From REEB95 sp050729835 (GTDB taxonomy: Bacteria; Pseudomonadota; Alphaproteobacteria; ATCC43930; CGMCC-115725), in the NCBI GenBank assembly GCA_050729835.1, contig JBOHLS010000033.1, forward strand, positions 1 to 26,274: a stretch of DNA of 26,274 nt, in the 5' to 3' direction. A program made the translations under genes and the position numbers. Positions 15,986 through 23,492 of the stretch are shown here, piece after piece (the first letter of the stretch is position 1; each line of letters starts with the position of its first letter). The notes under the pieces are model-generated. The model did not search any database. It saw only the letters and a program-made list of their open reading frames with translations, and was not told the origin of the DNA.

Positions 15986-16000
15986 GAACAAAGACAGAAC
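15986..16000 (-). promoter_or_regulatory. LexA (SOS) box, alphaproteobacterial type
   Basis: The plus strand reads GAAC-AAAGACA-GAAC (15986-16000), so the minus strand, in the gene direction, reads GTTC-N7-GTTC. This is exactly the direct-repeat operator described for alphaproteobacterial LexA. It lies 24 bases before the chosen start of the Y-family polymerase gene. Confidence 0.8.
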
Positions 16001-16073
16001 ACGGGAGTCAAGCAGACTGATAACCGCCTAGGTGTTTGGTCCCAGGCTTTGATGGTGCATTATTTTCTCCGGT

Positions 16074-16133
16074 ATGGAGGAATGCACTATGGGCCAGGTT
16101 CTTCACGGCAGCGCCACAACGACGGAGGCGAGC
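16074..16133 (+). pseudogene. IS481-family transposase, N-terminal stub
   Basis: After a good ribosome-binding site (GGAGGA at about 16077) the frame gives MGQVLHGSATTTEA (ATG 16089), the standard beginning of IS481-type transposases. The expected continuation (VRRAIQ...SLRVLAKRYG type) is replaced after about 16131 by unrelated text. Only about 15 codons remain. The stub lies between the SOS cassette and the biosynthetic cluster and probably marks an old recombination joint. Confidence 0.6.
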
Positions 16134-16235
16134 CGGTTCTCCAGCAGGACGAAGGGCCCGCGGCGGATCGAGGTCAGCGACAGCATCGAGTGCGCCCGCA
16201 CCCACTGTCAAACGGGTAAACCGGGACGGCGCCAG

Positions 16236-17231
16236 CTAAGTGGATTTGCGGCCGCGCGCGTCGGCCGGCGCCGGCTGGGCCGCCACGCCTGCCATCGGCT
16301 CCGACGCGTCGGCGATGCGCTGGCGCAGATCGGCGGCCAGCACCTCGACATCGCCGGGGCGCAAGATGCTGAGGTGCGTGCCTTGCACCGGCACGATGGT
16401 CGATTGCGGCGCCAGCCGCGTCCACACCCGACCGACCTGCGGCAGGTCGAGCAGCGGCTTGGTGTTGGCCTCGTAGGCCACCACCGGCCCGGCATATTTC
16501 ACCGGGCGGTAGGCCAGCACCGCAGCGTAAAGCCGCTCCATGAACGCCCGCTCGTGCGGCCGGAAATACGACACATCCATGAATTCCTCGAGCGCGTGGA
16601 AATCCATCTTCTCGCGCGCACCCCGGCCGTCGAGCGCGGCCTTGGCCTGCGCCGCCCCCTTGATGATGACGCGCCAGAGGAGTGAGCGCACCGAGCGCTT
16701 CATCGTCACCGCGTCGCGCAGGATCCAGCTCGGCAAATTGCGCCCGATTTCGTAGAGGTACAGCGGATGCCAGCGGCTCAGCGCATAGGCACTATTCTTG
16801 GGCGCGGCGTCGATGGCGACTAGCAGGCTCACCGCCCGGCCGCGCGCGCGCAGCAGCTGGGCAATTTCGAGCGCGATGATGGCGCCCGCGGACCAGCCAC
16901 CGAGCATGAAAGTGCCCTCCGGCTGATACTTGTCCAGCAGCTTGGCGTAATAGGTGGCGATGCCGTGCACAGTCGACCCGAACTCGTCCTCCTCGACCTT
17001 GGCCGGCGGCGCCTGGATGCCGAAGAAACGCACGCCCGGCATCAGCTTCGCCAGATGGCCGAAATCCGTGCCGCCCGCGCCCGACAGCGAATGGACGCAA
17101 TAGAAGGCCGGCCGGCGATTGTCCTTATCGGCGGCAGCGTCGTTGATCGGCACCATGATGTGCGCGAACTTGGTGGCGATGCGCGCGAACAGCGCGGTGA
17201 GGCCTGCGGGATTGGCAGCGGAGTCGGACAT
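16236..17231 (-). CDS. Alpha/beta-hydrolase thioesterase (NRPS/PKS type)
   Basis: This 331-residue protein has a Pfam Thioesterase-type domain from about residue 41. PAFYCVHSLSGAGG is the oxyanion-side opening, GGWSAGA holds the nucleophile Ser114, and GTHLSIL near residue 295 holds the catalytic His. Such enzymes release or edit acyl groups bound to carrier proteins. The ATG at 17231 has AAGG about nine bases upstream; the frame is open further upstream but overlaps the decarboxylase gene. It is the last gene of the minus-strand operon, 17 bases after the decarboxylase. No carrier protein is encoded on this strand, so its substrate is probably bound to the ACP encoded at 21887. A free thioesterase is more likely than one cut from a larger enzyme, because the N-terminal 40 residues look native. 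Confidence 0.88.
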   Translation of the reverse strand: MSDSAANPAGLTALFARIATKFAHIMVPINDAAADKDNRRPAFYCVHSLSGAGGTDFGHLAKLMPGVRFFGIQAPPAKVEEDEFGSTVHGIATYYAKLLDKYQPEGTFMLGGWSAGAIIALEIAQLLRARGRAVSLLVAIDAAPKNSAYALSRWHPLYLYEIGRNLPSWILRDAVTMKRSVRSLLWRVIIKGAAQAKAALDGRGAREKMDFHALEEFMDVSYFRPHERAFMERLYAAVLAYRPVKYAGPVVAYEANTKPLLDLPQVGRVWTRLAPQSTIVPVQGTHLSILRPGDVEVLAADLRQRIADASEPMAGVAAQPAPADARGRKST

Positions 17232-17248
17232 GGTTCTTACCTTGTTTC

Positions 17249-18679
17249 TTACGCCGACAGCGCGACGCGGTCGGCGACGCGGCCGAAACTGGCGCGCACC
17301 GCTTCGAGCAGCGCGACGACGGCATCGATGTCGGCCGGCGCAGTTTCGCCATTGGTGACGCAGGCGCGCACCACGTCGCGGCCCTCGAACGCGGCAACGG
17401 ACAGCCAAGCGCTGCCGGTTTCCACCAGGCGACGGACGATGGCGCGCACCGACGCCGACCCGGCCGGCGGCTCGAGGCAGACCACGGCCAGCGCGGGATC
17501 GTTGGCCACCCGCCAGCCATGCTCGCGCGCGCGCTCCGCCAGGCGCTGCGCCAGCTCGACCGCGCGGTCGACATGCGCCCCGTGCGCCACCCAGCCGCCG
17601 GTGGCGAGCGACAAAAACAGGCGCAAGCCGATGAAGCGCCGCGACCATTGGGCGCTGTTCATGTAGGGATCGGCCGACGCCGCCTGCGACGGCATGAAGC
17701 CGGCCGCGACGTTGAAGGCGCTCGCCAGCGCGTCGGGATGGGCGGTCAGGAACATGCCGGCACCCATGGTGGCGGCGAACCATTTATGCGCGTCGATGGT
17801 GATCGAATCCGCTGCGGCGATGCCGGCGAGCCGGCCATATAGCCTGTCGGAGGCAAGCGCGCCGCCGCCCCAGGCGGCGTCGACGTGATACCAGAGGCCG
17901 GCGCGGCGGGCGATCGCGGCGCATTCCGGCAGTGGGTCGATCATGCCGGCATTGGTAGTGCCGGCGGTGGCGACGATCATCACCGGCACGCGGCCGTTGC
18001 TGCGATCGGCGAGCAGCGCCGCGTCGAGCGCCGCCAAATCCATCCGCCCGGTGCCGTCGGTCGGCACGAAGCGCGCCGCCTCGCGGCCGATGCCGGTCAT
18101 GTGGGCGAGCTTCACCCAGGCGAGATGGCAGTCGCGCGAGACATAGAAGGTGGGATCGCCCTTGAAGGCGCGCGCCCCGTGGACGGCGAAGCTGGGCTCG
18201 GCGCGGGTCAGCGCGCACAAGAGCGCGGCGCCGTTGGCCTCGGAGCCGCCCGAGGTGAAATGGCCGGCCGCCGCCACCGGCAGGCCGGCGCGGCGGGCGA
18301 GCGTCTTGATGACATGCGCCTCAATCGCCACCGCGGCGGGCGAGGTGGTCTGGCTGGCAAGCTGCGGGTTGAACGAGGCGGTGATGCGGTCGGCGCATTG
18401 TGCCGGAAAACTGGGCTGCGGGTTGTAAAGGCCGAGATAGCGCGGATGGGTGACGTGCGTCACGCCCTGCTCGAGCTGCGCTACCGTCCAGGCGAGCGCT
18501 TCATCGAAGGGCATCGGCATCTTGAAATCGAACGACGCCAGCTCGGTGGCGAACGCGGCGAGATCGAAACTCGGCGCGACCGGGCCGGCATTGACTCGGC
18601 GCTCGGCGGCGTCGAGCAGCACCGTCAACCGGTGGTCCCAGATCAGCCGCTGGTCTAGCGGCGGGAACAGCGCGCTCAT
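17249..18679 (-). CDS. PLP-dependent group II amino acid decarboxylase
   Basis: This 476-residue protein carries the group II decarboxylase signature: HFTSGGSEANGAAL (cofactor phosphate binding, about 140-153), the VATAGTTNAGMIDPL block, HVDAAWGGG with the PLP-ring Asp (D267), and TIDAHKW with the Schiff-base Lys299. The family includes decarboxylases for glutamate, diaminobutyrate, aspartate and aromatic amino acids; sequence alone does not give the substrate. The ATG at 18679 overlaps the upstream acyltransferase stop (ATGA), which indicates translational coupling. In this operon it could turn a homoserine-derived or sulfur-containing amino acid into an amine. Length is normal and no key residue is missing. 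Confidence 0.9.
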   Translation of the reverse strand: MSALFPPLDQRLIWDHRLTVLLDAAERRVNAGPVAPSFDLAAFATELASFDFKMPMPFDEALAWTVAQLEQGVTHVTHPRYLGLYNPQPSFPAQCADRITASFNPQLASQTTSPAAVAIEAHVIKTLARRAGLPVAAAGHFTSGGSEANGAALLCALTRAEPSFAVHGARAFKGDPTFYVSRDCHLAWVKLAHMTGIGREAARFVPTDGTGRMDLAALDAALLADRSNGRVPVMIVATAGTTNAGMIDPLPECAAIARRAGLWYHVDAAWGGGALASDRLYGRLAGIAAADSITIDAHKWFAATMGAGMFLTAHPDALASAFNVAAGFMPSQAASADPYMNSAQWSRRFIGLRLFLSLATGGWVAHGAHVDRAVELAQRLAERAREHGWRVANDPALAVVCLEPPAGSASVRAIVRRLVETGSAWLSVAAFEGRDVVRACVTNGETAPADIDAVVALLEAVRASFGRVADRVALSA

Positions 18680-19617
18680 GCCGCGCCCCGTTGCGCCGTG
18701 TCGCGCCAGGACGGGACGGCGTGCTGTGCCTTGCCCTCGGCCACCAAGGCAAGCCAGTTGGCGTAAAGCCGCGTCGCGGCAGGATTGCGGAGATGCGCCG
18801 GGCCGGCAGCGAAGGCGGCGTCGATGCCGGCCAGCACCGCATTGGGCGGGAGTTCGCGCACGTCGCGGCGCAGCGCGGCGAGCTTCGCGTCGGCGCGGCG
18901 GCCGAAATAGCGCACCGGCACGGCGGGATGGTCGGGCCACTCGCCGGCAAGGAAGCGCTTCACGTCGCGGCGATATTCCTTGAACAAGCTGTCGGGCTCG
19001 TATTCCGGATGGCCTTGCAGGAACAGGAACAGGCAGCCGCGCACCGGCTTCAGGAACATGTCGACGCCGACCTGCGGCCCGACCGAGAGAACGGTGTAGC
19101 CCTTGCTCCACAGCTTGGCCTCGTCGATGCTGTTGTGCCGCGAATGCGGCGTCAGCCAGGAGTGAGTCAGGCCGGCAAGCAGCGGATGGTCGGACGATGC
19201 AGTGCATTCAAACATGCCCGATAGCTTGTGTCGCAGCTGGCGGCGCTCGACCCCGTCGAGCGCGAACACGGCGGCGTGCGCGGCGAGGCACGACCAGGCT
19301 GCCGCCAAAGTGTTGCCGGCCGCCCAGTCCACCAGCCGGGCGAGCGCCGGCACCAGCGGCTCGTTGGCGATGGCGGCGCCTTGCGGCTCGTCGCCGGTGA
19401 CGATGATGCCATCAGGTCGCACCGACTCGAGCAGCCGGAAAGCCGCGGCTGTCTTGGCCTGGAACTGGTCGATGACGACGAGACGCAGCCGCACGCTCAT
19501 CGCCTGCGCCGCGGCGGCCATCAGGCTCGCGAACTGGTGCTTGGTCGCGCGCTTGGCGGCGTTCGGCATGTTGTTGACCAGTGCCACCACCAGCTCGGCC
19601 TTGGCGCGCGCGGCCAT
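18676..19617 (-). CDS. Homoserine O-acyltransferase, MetA/HTS family
   Basis: This 313-residue protein is a class I glutamine-amidotransferase-like homoserine acyltransferase. Visible motifs are LVNNMPNAA (15-22 region), DGIIVTGDEP (69-78), WSCLAAHAAV with the acyl-accepting Cys110, PHSRHN (157-162) and FLQGHPEYE with His203 and Glu205 of the catalytic set. It would transfer an acetyl or succinyl group from CoA to homoserine, activating the gamma position. The ATG at 19617 shares one base with the stop of the upstream PLP enzyme gene (TGATG), and its own stop overlaps the decarboxylase start, so the operon is tightly coupled. It pairs logically with the sulfhydrylase-like enzyme upstream. It may serve methionine synthesis, or supply an activated homoserine to the local pathway. 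Confidence 0.88.
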   Translation of the reverse strand: MAARAKAELVVALVNNMPNAAKRATKHQFASLMAAAAQAMSVRLRLVVIDQFQAKTAAAFRLLESVRPDGIIVTGDEPQGAAIANEPLVPALARLVDWAAGNTLAAAWSCLAAHAAVFALDGVERRQLRHKLSGMFECTASSDHPLLAGLTHSWLTPHSRHNSIDEAKLWSKGYTVLSVGPQVGVDMFLKPVRGCLFLFLQGHPEYEPDSLFKEYRRDVKRFLAGEWPDHPAVPVRYFGRRADAKLAALRRDVRELPPNAVLAGIDAAFAAGPAHLRNPAATRLYANWLALVAEGKAQHAVPSWRDTAQRGAA

Positions 19618-20933
19618 CAGCGGCTCCCGCTGGCCGAGCGCTGCGGCCCGCGCGCCGCGGCCTGGGCCGCGTCCAACGCCTGATCGAGATCGGCGAGGAT
19701 GTCGTCGATATGCTCGATGCCAACGCTCAGGCGGATGGTTTCGGGCGTGACGCCGGCCTTGGCCTGCTGCTGCGGCGTCATCTGGCGATGCGTGGTCGAT
19801 GCCGGATGGCAGGCAACCGATTTGGCGTCGCCGAGATTGACCAGCCGCTTCACCAGCGTCAGCGCGTCGTAAAAGTGCATGCCAGCCTCGGCGCCGCCCT
19901 TGACGCCGAAGGTGAGCAGCGAGCAGGCGTTGCCGCTAAGATATTTCTGCACCAGCGGATAATATTCGCTGTCCGGGAAGCCAGCATAATTCACCCAGGC
20001 GACGCGTGGATCGTTGCGCAGTGTTTCAGCGACGCGGCGGGCATTGGCGACATGGCGTTCCACGCGCAACGCCACCGTCTCGACGCCTTGCAACAGGAGG
20101 AAGGCGCTCAAGGGCGACAGCGCGGCGCCAGTGGTGCGCAGCGCGAAATTGCGGCAGCGCTCGATCAAGGCAGTCGGCCCGAAGCGCTCGGCATAGATGA
20201 GGCCGTGATAAGCCGGGTCGGGCCGAGTCAAGCCGGGGAAGCGGCGCGGCTGCACCGCCCAGGGGAAACGCCCGCCATCGACGATGGCGCCGCCCAGCGT
20301 GGTGCCGTGGCCGCCGAGGAATTTGGTGAGCGAGTGGACCACGATGTCGGCGCCGAATTCGATCGGCCGCAGTAGCACCGGCGAGGCCACCGTATTGTCG
20401 ACGATCAGCGGCACGCCATGCGCATGTGCCATGCTGGCTACGGCTTCGAGGTCGGCGACGTTGCTGGCCGGGTTGCCGACGCTTTCGCAGAACACCGCGA
20501 CCGTATCTTCGTCGATCAGCGGTTCGAGATCGCCGGCGCAGCCCGAAGCGGCGAAGCGCGCCGTGACGCCGAAGCGCGGCAGCACGTGGGCCAGCAGCGT
20601 GTGGGTGGTACCGTAAAGCTGCGGCACCGAGACGATGTTGCGCCCGGCCTCGGCGAGCGCCAGAACCGCATTGTGCAGCGCCGCCTGGCCGGAGGCGAGG
20701 CAGAGCGCGCCGCTGCCGCCTTCGAGCGCGGCAAGACGGCGCTCCAACACGGCGACGGTTGGGTTGGCAATGCGGCTGTAGCGGAAGCCCTCGGCCTCGA
20801 GGTTGAACAAGGCGGCGGCGTGATCGGCGCTGTCGAACTCGTAGGCCACGGTCTGGTAGATCGGCACCGCCACCGCGTGCGCCGATTCATCCGCCGCATA
20901 GCCGGCATGAAGGGCGAGCGTTTCCGTCCGCAT
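19617..20933 (-). CDS. O-acetylhomoserine sulfhydrylase-like PLP enzyme (Cys/Met metabolism family)
   Basis: This protein of about 438 residues is a Cys/Met-metabolism PLP enzyme of the MetY branch. It has PIYQTVAYEFDS, YSRIANPTV, CLASGQAALHNAVLAL, ESVGNPASNV, the PLP-ring Asp in VDNTVASPV (D179), the Schiff-base Lys204 in VVHSLTKFLGGHGT, and the C-terminal LVNLGDAKSVACHPASTTH. The family replaces the gamma-acyloxy group of an acylhomoserine with sulfide or another nucleophile. The start is unclear: ATG 20933 matches the family N-terminus, while GTG 20975 or TTG 21005 would add 14 or 24 residues; none has a strong ribosome-binding site. It leads the minus-strand operon, divergent from the plus-strand ACP operon. 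It could make homocysteine or install an unusual gamma-substituent. Confidence 0.9.
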   Translation of the reverse strand: MRTETLALHAGYAADESAHAVAVPIYQTVAYEFDSADHAAALFNLEAEGFRYSRIANPTVAVLERRLAALEGGSGALCLASGQAALHNAVLALAEAGRNIVSVPQLYGTTHTLLAHVLPRFGVTARFAASGCAGDLEPLIDEDTVAVFCESVGNPASNVADLEAVASMAHAHGVPLIVDNTVASPVLLRPIEFGADIVVHSLTKFLGGHGTTLGGAIVDGGRFPWAVQPRRFPGLTRPDPAYHGLIYAERFGPTALIERCRNFALRTTGAALSPLSAFLLLQGVETVALRVERHVANARRVAETLRNDPRVAWVNYAGFPDSEYYPLVQKYLSGNACSLLTFGVKGGAEAGMHFYDALTLVKRLVNLGDAKSVACHPASTTHRQMTPQQQAKAGVTPETIRLSVGIEHIDDILADLDQALDAAQAAARGPQRSASGSR

Positions 20934-21198
20934 CTGCGTGGCGCGCGCTGGGGTGTCGGAGGAAGCTTTTTTCACCTGTACGATATGCTGCCGAACAGGT
21001 TGCAAAATCGCTAAAAGCCCAGGAATTCGCGGGTTTCATGGCACCGGGCCGCAGCGGCGGGATACGCGTTTGGTAAACAGACATTCAGCACGCTGGCCGC
21101 ATGCGGCGTCGCCAAATCCAATCAATTTTTTACAATTTGCTGCCAGCATCGGCGCGCAGAGTGGTGTGGCTTCGCGCGCATCCAGGAAAGGACAGCCG
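20934..21198. promoter_or_regulatory. Divergent promoter region of the biosynthetic cluster
   Basis: This 265-base gap separates the two divergent operons, so it must contain promoters for both. It is more AT-rich around 21115-21140 (CAATTTTTTACAATTT). It holds a perfect 12-bp palindrome at 21096-21107. No confident -35/-10 pair was identified, and no SAM-type riboswitch could be fitted upstream of the sulfhydrylase gene. Confidence 0.5.
21096..21107. repeat. Perfect 12-bp palindrome in the divergent promoter
   Basis: GCCGCATGCGGC is exactly self-complementary and lies about 90 bases before the plus-strand operon. It could be an operator for a dimeric regulator encoded elsewhere. In GC-rich DNA a chance palindrome of this length is possible, so function is only suggested by position. 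Confidence 0.4.
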
Positions 21199-21882
21199 AT
21201 GACGGCTCAGACCAACGTGAAAGAAACCGATTTTTCCTACGAAGCCGTCATCCGAGAAATTTGCGGGTTCGATTGGGCCGGTCTCAGCGAGGCCGCGATG
21301 CTCGATTCGGCCTGGGCCTACTACTTCTTCTCGGTCCAGTTCCAGGAGAACATGGAGGTCGCCCGCAAGCTCACCCCCGAGGACGAGAATCTGAAGCATC
21401 TCGAACGCGAGGAATCGAACACCGACAATCTCTCGCCGTGGCCGGGCGTGGCCGAACCGGGCGAGCGGATGAACCATCATGAATTCATGCACCGCGCGCT
21501 CGAATTGTCGCCGATCGCGGCGGATAAGCGCCGTCGCTTCGTCGCCTATGGCGAGCGCTATCTGCGCGACGTGCGCGCGATCGACGACCGGACGCGCGCC
21601 CTCAGCATCAGCAGCTATGAGGATGGCGGGCTGGAAGCCGTGTTCCGCGCCATGATGAAGATGCCGGACGCACTGAACCCGGCACTGCTAGCCTTCAAGC
21701 ATTTTCTATCGGCACACATCGCTTTCGACAGCGACCCCGTCAATGGTCACGGCGCGCTGACCCGTCATCTGCGGCCCGACGACCGCATCCTGCCGCTGTG
21801 GCAAGCCTTCCACGACATTTTCACGGAATTCGTTCCGGCACTGAACGGCATGCCGGCGCTGACGCGCGCCAGCGGGGTCTGA
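21199..21882 (+). CDS. Probable heme-oxygenase-like (TenA/HDO-fold) metalloenzyme
   Basis: This 227-residue, all-helical-looking protein starts at an ATG preceded by AGGAAAGGA. Candidate metal ligands are spread as in heme-oxygenase-like diiron enzymes: acidic/His residues in FQENMEV (E50) and LKHLEREE (H67-E72), E141/E146 in SSYEDGGLEAVF, and the C-terminal block AHIAFDSDPVNGHG with H173, D177 and H184. The last motif resembles the H-x3-D...H helix of UndA, BesC and CADD-type oxidases and of DUF3050-like proteins. These enzymes use O2 to cleave or desaturate amino or fatty acids. It is the first gene of the operon, 4 bases before the ACP gene, so the substrate is probably ACP-bound or released from ACP. 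The exact subfamily is not recognised and the ligand assignment is inference. Confidence 0.7.
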   Translation: MTAQTNVKETDFSYEAVIREICGFDWAGLSEAAMLDSAWAYYFFSVQFQENMEVARKLTPEDENLKHLEREESNTDNLSPWPGVAEPGERMNHHEFMHRALELSPIAADKRRRFVAYGERYLRDVRAIDDRTRALSISSYEDGGLEAVFRAMMKMPDALNPALLAFKHFLSAHIAFDSDPVNGHGALTRHLRPDDRILPLWQAFHDIFTEFVPALNGMPALTRASGV

Positions 21883-21886
21883 GTCC

Positions 21887-22132
21887 ATGTCCGTGCGCGC
21901 GACCGTGCTGGAAGTGATCGGCGAAGTCGCGGCGCAGCAGAACAAAACGCTGGCGCCACTGACCGACGATCTGCCGCTGCTCGATTCCGGGCTGGATTCG
22001 CTGTGCATCGCCGTGACAGTGGCGCTGCTCGAGGGCCGGCTCGGCCTCGATCCCTTCGCCGAGGCTAGCGCCGAGACGCTGCCGGTGACGCTCGGCGACT
22101 TCATCAAGCTCTACGAGAATGCCCGTCAGTGA
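21887..22132 (+). CDS. Acyl carrier protein
   Basis: This 81-residue protein has the four-helix carrier pattern, and LLDSGLDSLCIAV contains Ser38, the expected phosphopantetheine attachment site. It is one of the few genes in this operon whose role is almost certain: it carries an acyl or aminoacyl group as a thioester. It lies 4 bases after the oxidase-like gene and overlaps the adenylation gene by 14 bases. The start at 21887 matches the family N-terminus (ATVLEVIGEV). Loading is presumably by the adenylation enzyme and release by the thioesterase on the other strand. No phosphopantetheinyl transferase is encoded in the window. Confidence 0.92.
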   Translation: MSVRATVLEVIGEVAAQQNKTLAPLTDDLPLLDSGLDSLCIAVTVALLEGRLGLDPFAEASAETLPVTLGDFIKLYENARQ

Positions 22133-23492
22133 TGGACGCACGCTGCGCCGGCTGACCAAGGCCGTTGGCCTGGGCGCCGGCCGTTTCGTCGCCGACGATG
22201 CGGCGCGGTTTGCCCTGACCGAGTTGCTTGGCCACAGCGCGATCGCCGCGTCCGAGCAATGGCGCGGCCGTTCGATCCTGCTTGCCACGCACCGCCAGCG
22301 CGACACCATCCGCGCCCTGCTGGCGCTCGACGGCGTGGCAGCGCGGCTGGTGATCGCGCCCCCCGACTTGGCACCGCCGCACCTGCCGGCTATCCTCGCC
22401 GACGCCGCCATCGACGCGACGCTGTGCGATCGCGCCGAGTTGGCCGACGCCATCCCCGCCGCCCTGCCGCGCCTGGCGCTGGCCGAAGCTGCCGTGCCGC
22501 CGGCCGGACCGGCCCAGCCCACCGAATGGGTGCTGCTGACCTCGGGCACCAGCGGCCGGCCCAAGCAGGTGGCGCACAATCTGGCGAGCCTCGCCGGGCC
22601 CGTGGCCGATGGCTTGGCGGCGCAGGAAAACCCGGTCTGGAGCACTTTTTACGACGTGCGCCGCTATGGCGGGATGCAGATCCTGCTGCGCGCCTTGATC
22701 GGCGGCGGCTCACTGGTTCTGTCACACGCGGCCGAGCCGGTGCAGCATTTCCTGGCCCGCGCCGACGCCGCCGGCGTGACGCATATCTCCGGCACGCCGT
22801 CGCATTGGCGCCGCGAGCTGATGAGCGGCGCGACGGAGCGCCTGGTGCCACGCTATGTCCGCCTGTCGGGCGAGATCGCCGACCAGGCGATCCTCGACCA
22901 GCTCGCCGCCGCCTTCCCCCAGGCCGCGATCAGCCACGCCTTCGCCTCGACCGAGGCCGGCCTCGCTTTCGACGTGCGCGACCGCCGGGCCGGCTTTCCC
23001 GTCGATTTCGTCGGCAAGGCGGATGCGCCGGCCGAGCTTCGCATCGTCGACGGCACGTTGCGCATTCGCTCGGCGCGCGTCGCCAACCGCTATCTCACCG
23101 GCGGCGCGCGCGCCTTGCGTGATGCCGAGGGCTTCGTCGACACCGGCGACATGGTCGAGCGCGATGGCGACCGCTATCGTTTCGCCGGACGGCGCGAAGG
23201 CGTGATCAATGTCGGCGGCCAGAAAGTGCATCCTGAGGAGGTCGAGGCGGTGATCGCCCGCCGCCCCGGCGTGAAGATGGCGCGGGTGCGCGCGCAATCG
23301 AGTCCGATCACCGGCGCGCTGGTGGTGGCCGACATCGTGGTCGAGCCCGCCGCCGGCGATCTCGCCGCGCTCAAGAACGACATTCTCGCGGCGTGCCGCG
23401 CTGCATTGCCGGCGCACAAGGTGCCAGCCATCCTGCGCGCGGTGCCGACGCTGGAACTGTCCGAAGCGGGCAAACTGGTGCGCCGTGCGTAA
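22119..23492 (+). CDS. Compact adenylation enzyme (AMP-binding, ANL superfamily)
   Basis: This 457-residue protein is an ANL adenylating enzyme. Its P-loop is LLTSGTSGRPK (139-149), the A5-like motif is HAFASTEAG (273-281), the ribose-binding Asp is in FVDTGDMV (D341), the hinge is FAGRREGVINVGGQKVHPEEVE, and the catalytic Lys452 is in LSEAGKLVRRA. At 457 residues it is 50-100 shorter than most acyl-CoA synthetases, with a reduced N-terminal part before the P-loop. It would activate a carboxylic or amino acid as an adenylate and load it onto the ACP. The ATG at 22119 lies within the ACP gene (14-base overlap), so the two are translated together. Substrate specificity cannot be read here. Confidence 0.9.
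   Translation: MPVSDGRTLRRLTKAVGLGAGRFVADDAARFALTELLGHSAIAASEQWRGRSILLATHRQRDTIRALLALDGVAARLVIAPPDLAPPHLPAILADAAIDATLCDRAELADAIPAALPRLALAEAAVPPAGPAQPTEWVLLTSGTSGRPKQVAHNLASLAGPVADGLAAQENPVWSTFYDVRRYGGMQILLRALIGGGSLVLSHAAEPVQHFLARADAAGVTHISGTPSHWRRELMSGATERLVPRYVRLSGEIADQAILDQLAAAFPQAAISHAFASTEAGLAFDVRDRRAGFPVDFVGKADAPAELRIVDGTLRIRSARVANRYLTGGARALRDAEGFVDTGDMVERDGDRYRFAGRREGVINVGGQKVHPEEVEAVIARRPGVKMARVRAQSSPITGALVVADIVVEPAAGDLAALKNDILAACRAALPAHKVPAILRAVPTLELSEAGKLVRRA

Noticed and set aside
16103..16207. Minus-strand 34-residue frame (SMLSLTSIRRGPFVLLENR region) next to the IS481 stub
   Set aside because: It looks protein-like but begins right after a stop with no proper start, ends inside the IS481 stub, and matches no family I know; probably chance or unidentifiable debris.
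16965..20375. Several long plus-strand frames across the minus-strand biosynthetic operon (e.g. 17885-18658, 19581-20375)
   Set aside because: All are antisense shadows of genes with intact catalytic motifs; long spurious frames are expected at this GC content.
20934..21130. SAM-II or other SAM/SAH riboswitch before the MetY-like gene
   Set aside because: Alphaproteobacterial met genes often carry SAM-II, and a GCTAAAAG string occurs at about 21010, but it is on the wrong strand for this gene and the remaining consensus and pseudoknot pairing could not be found.
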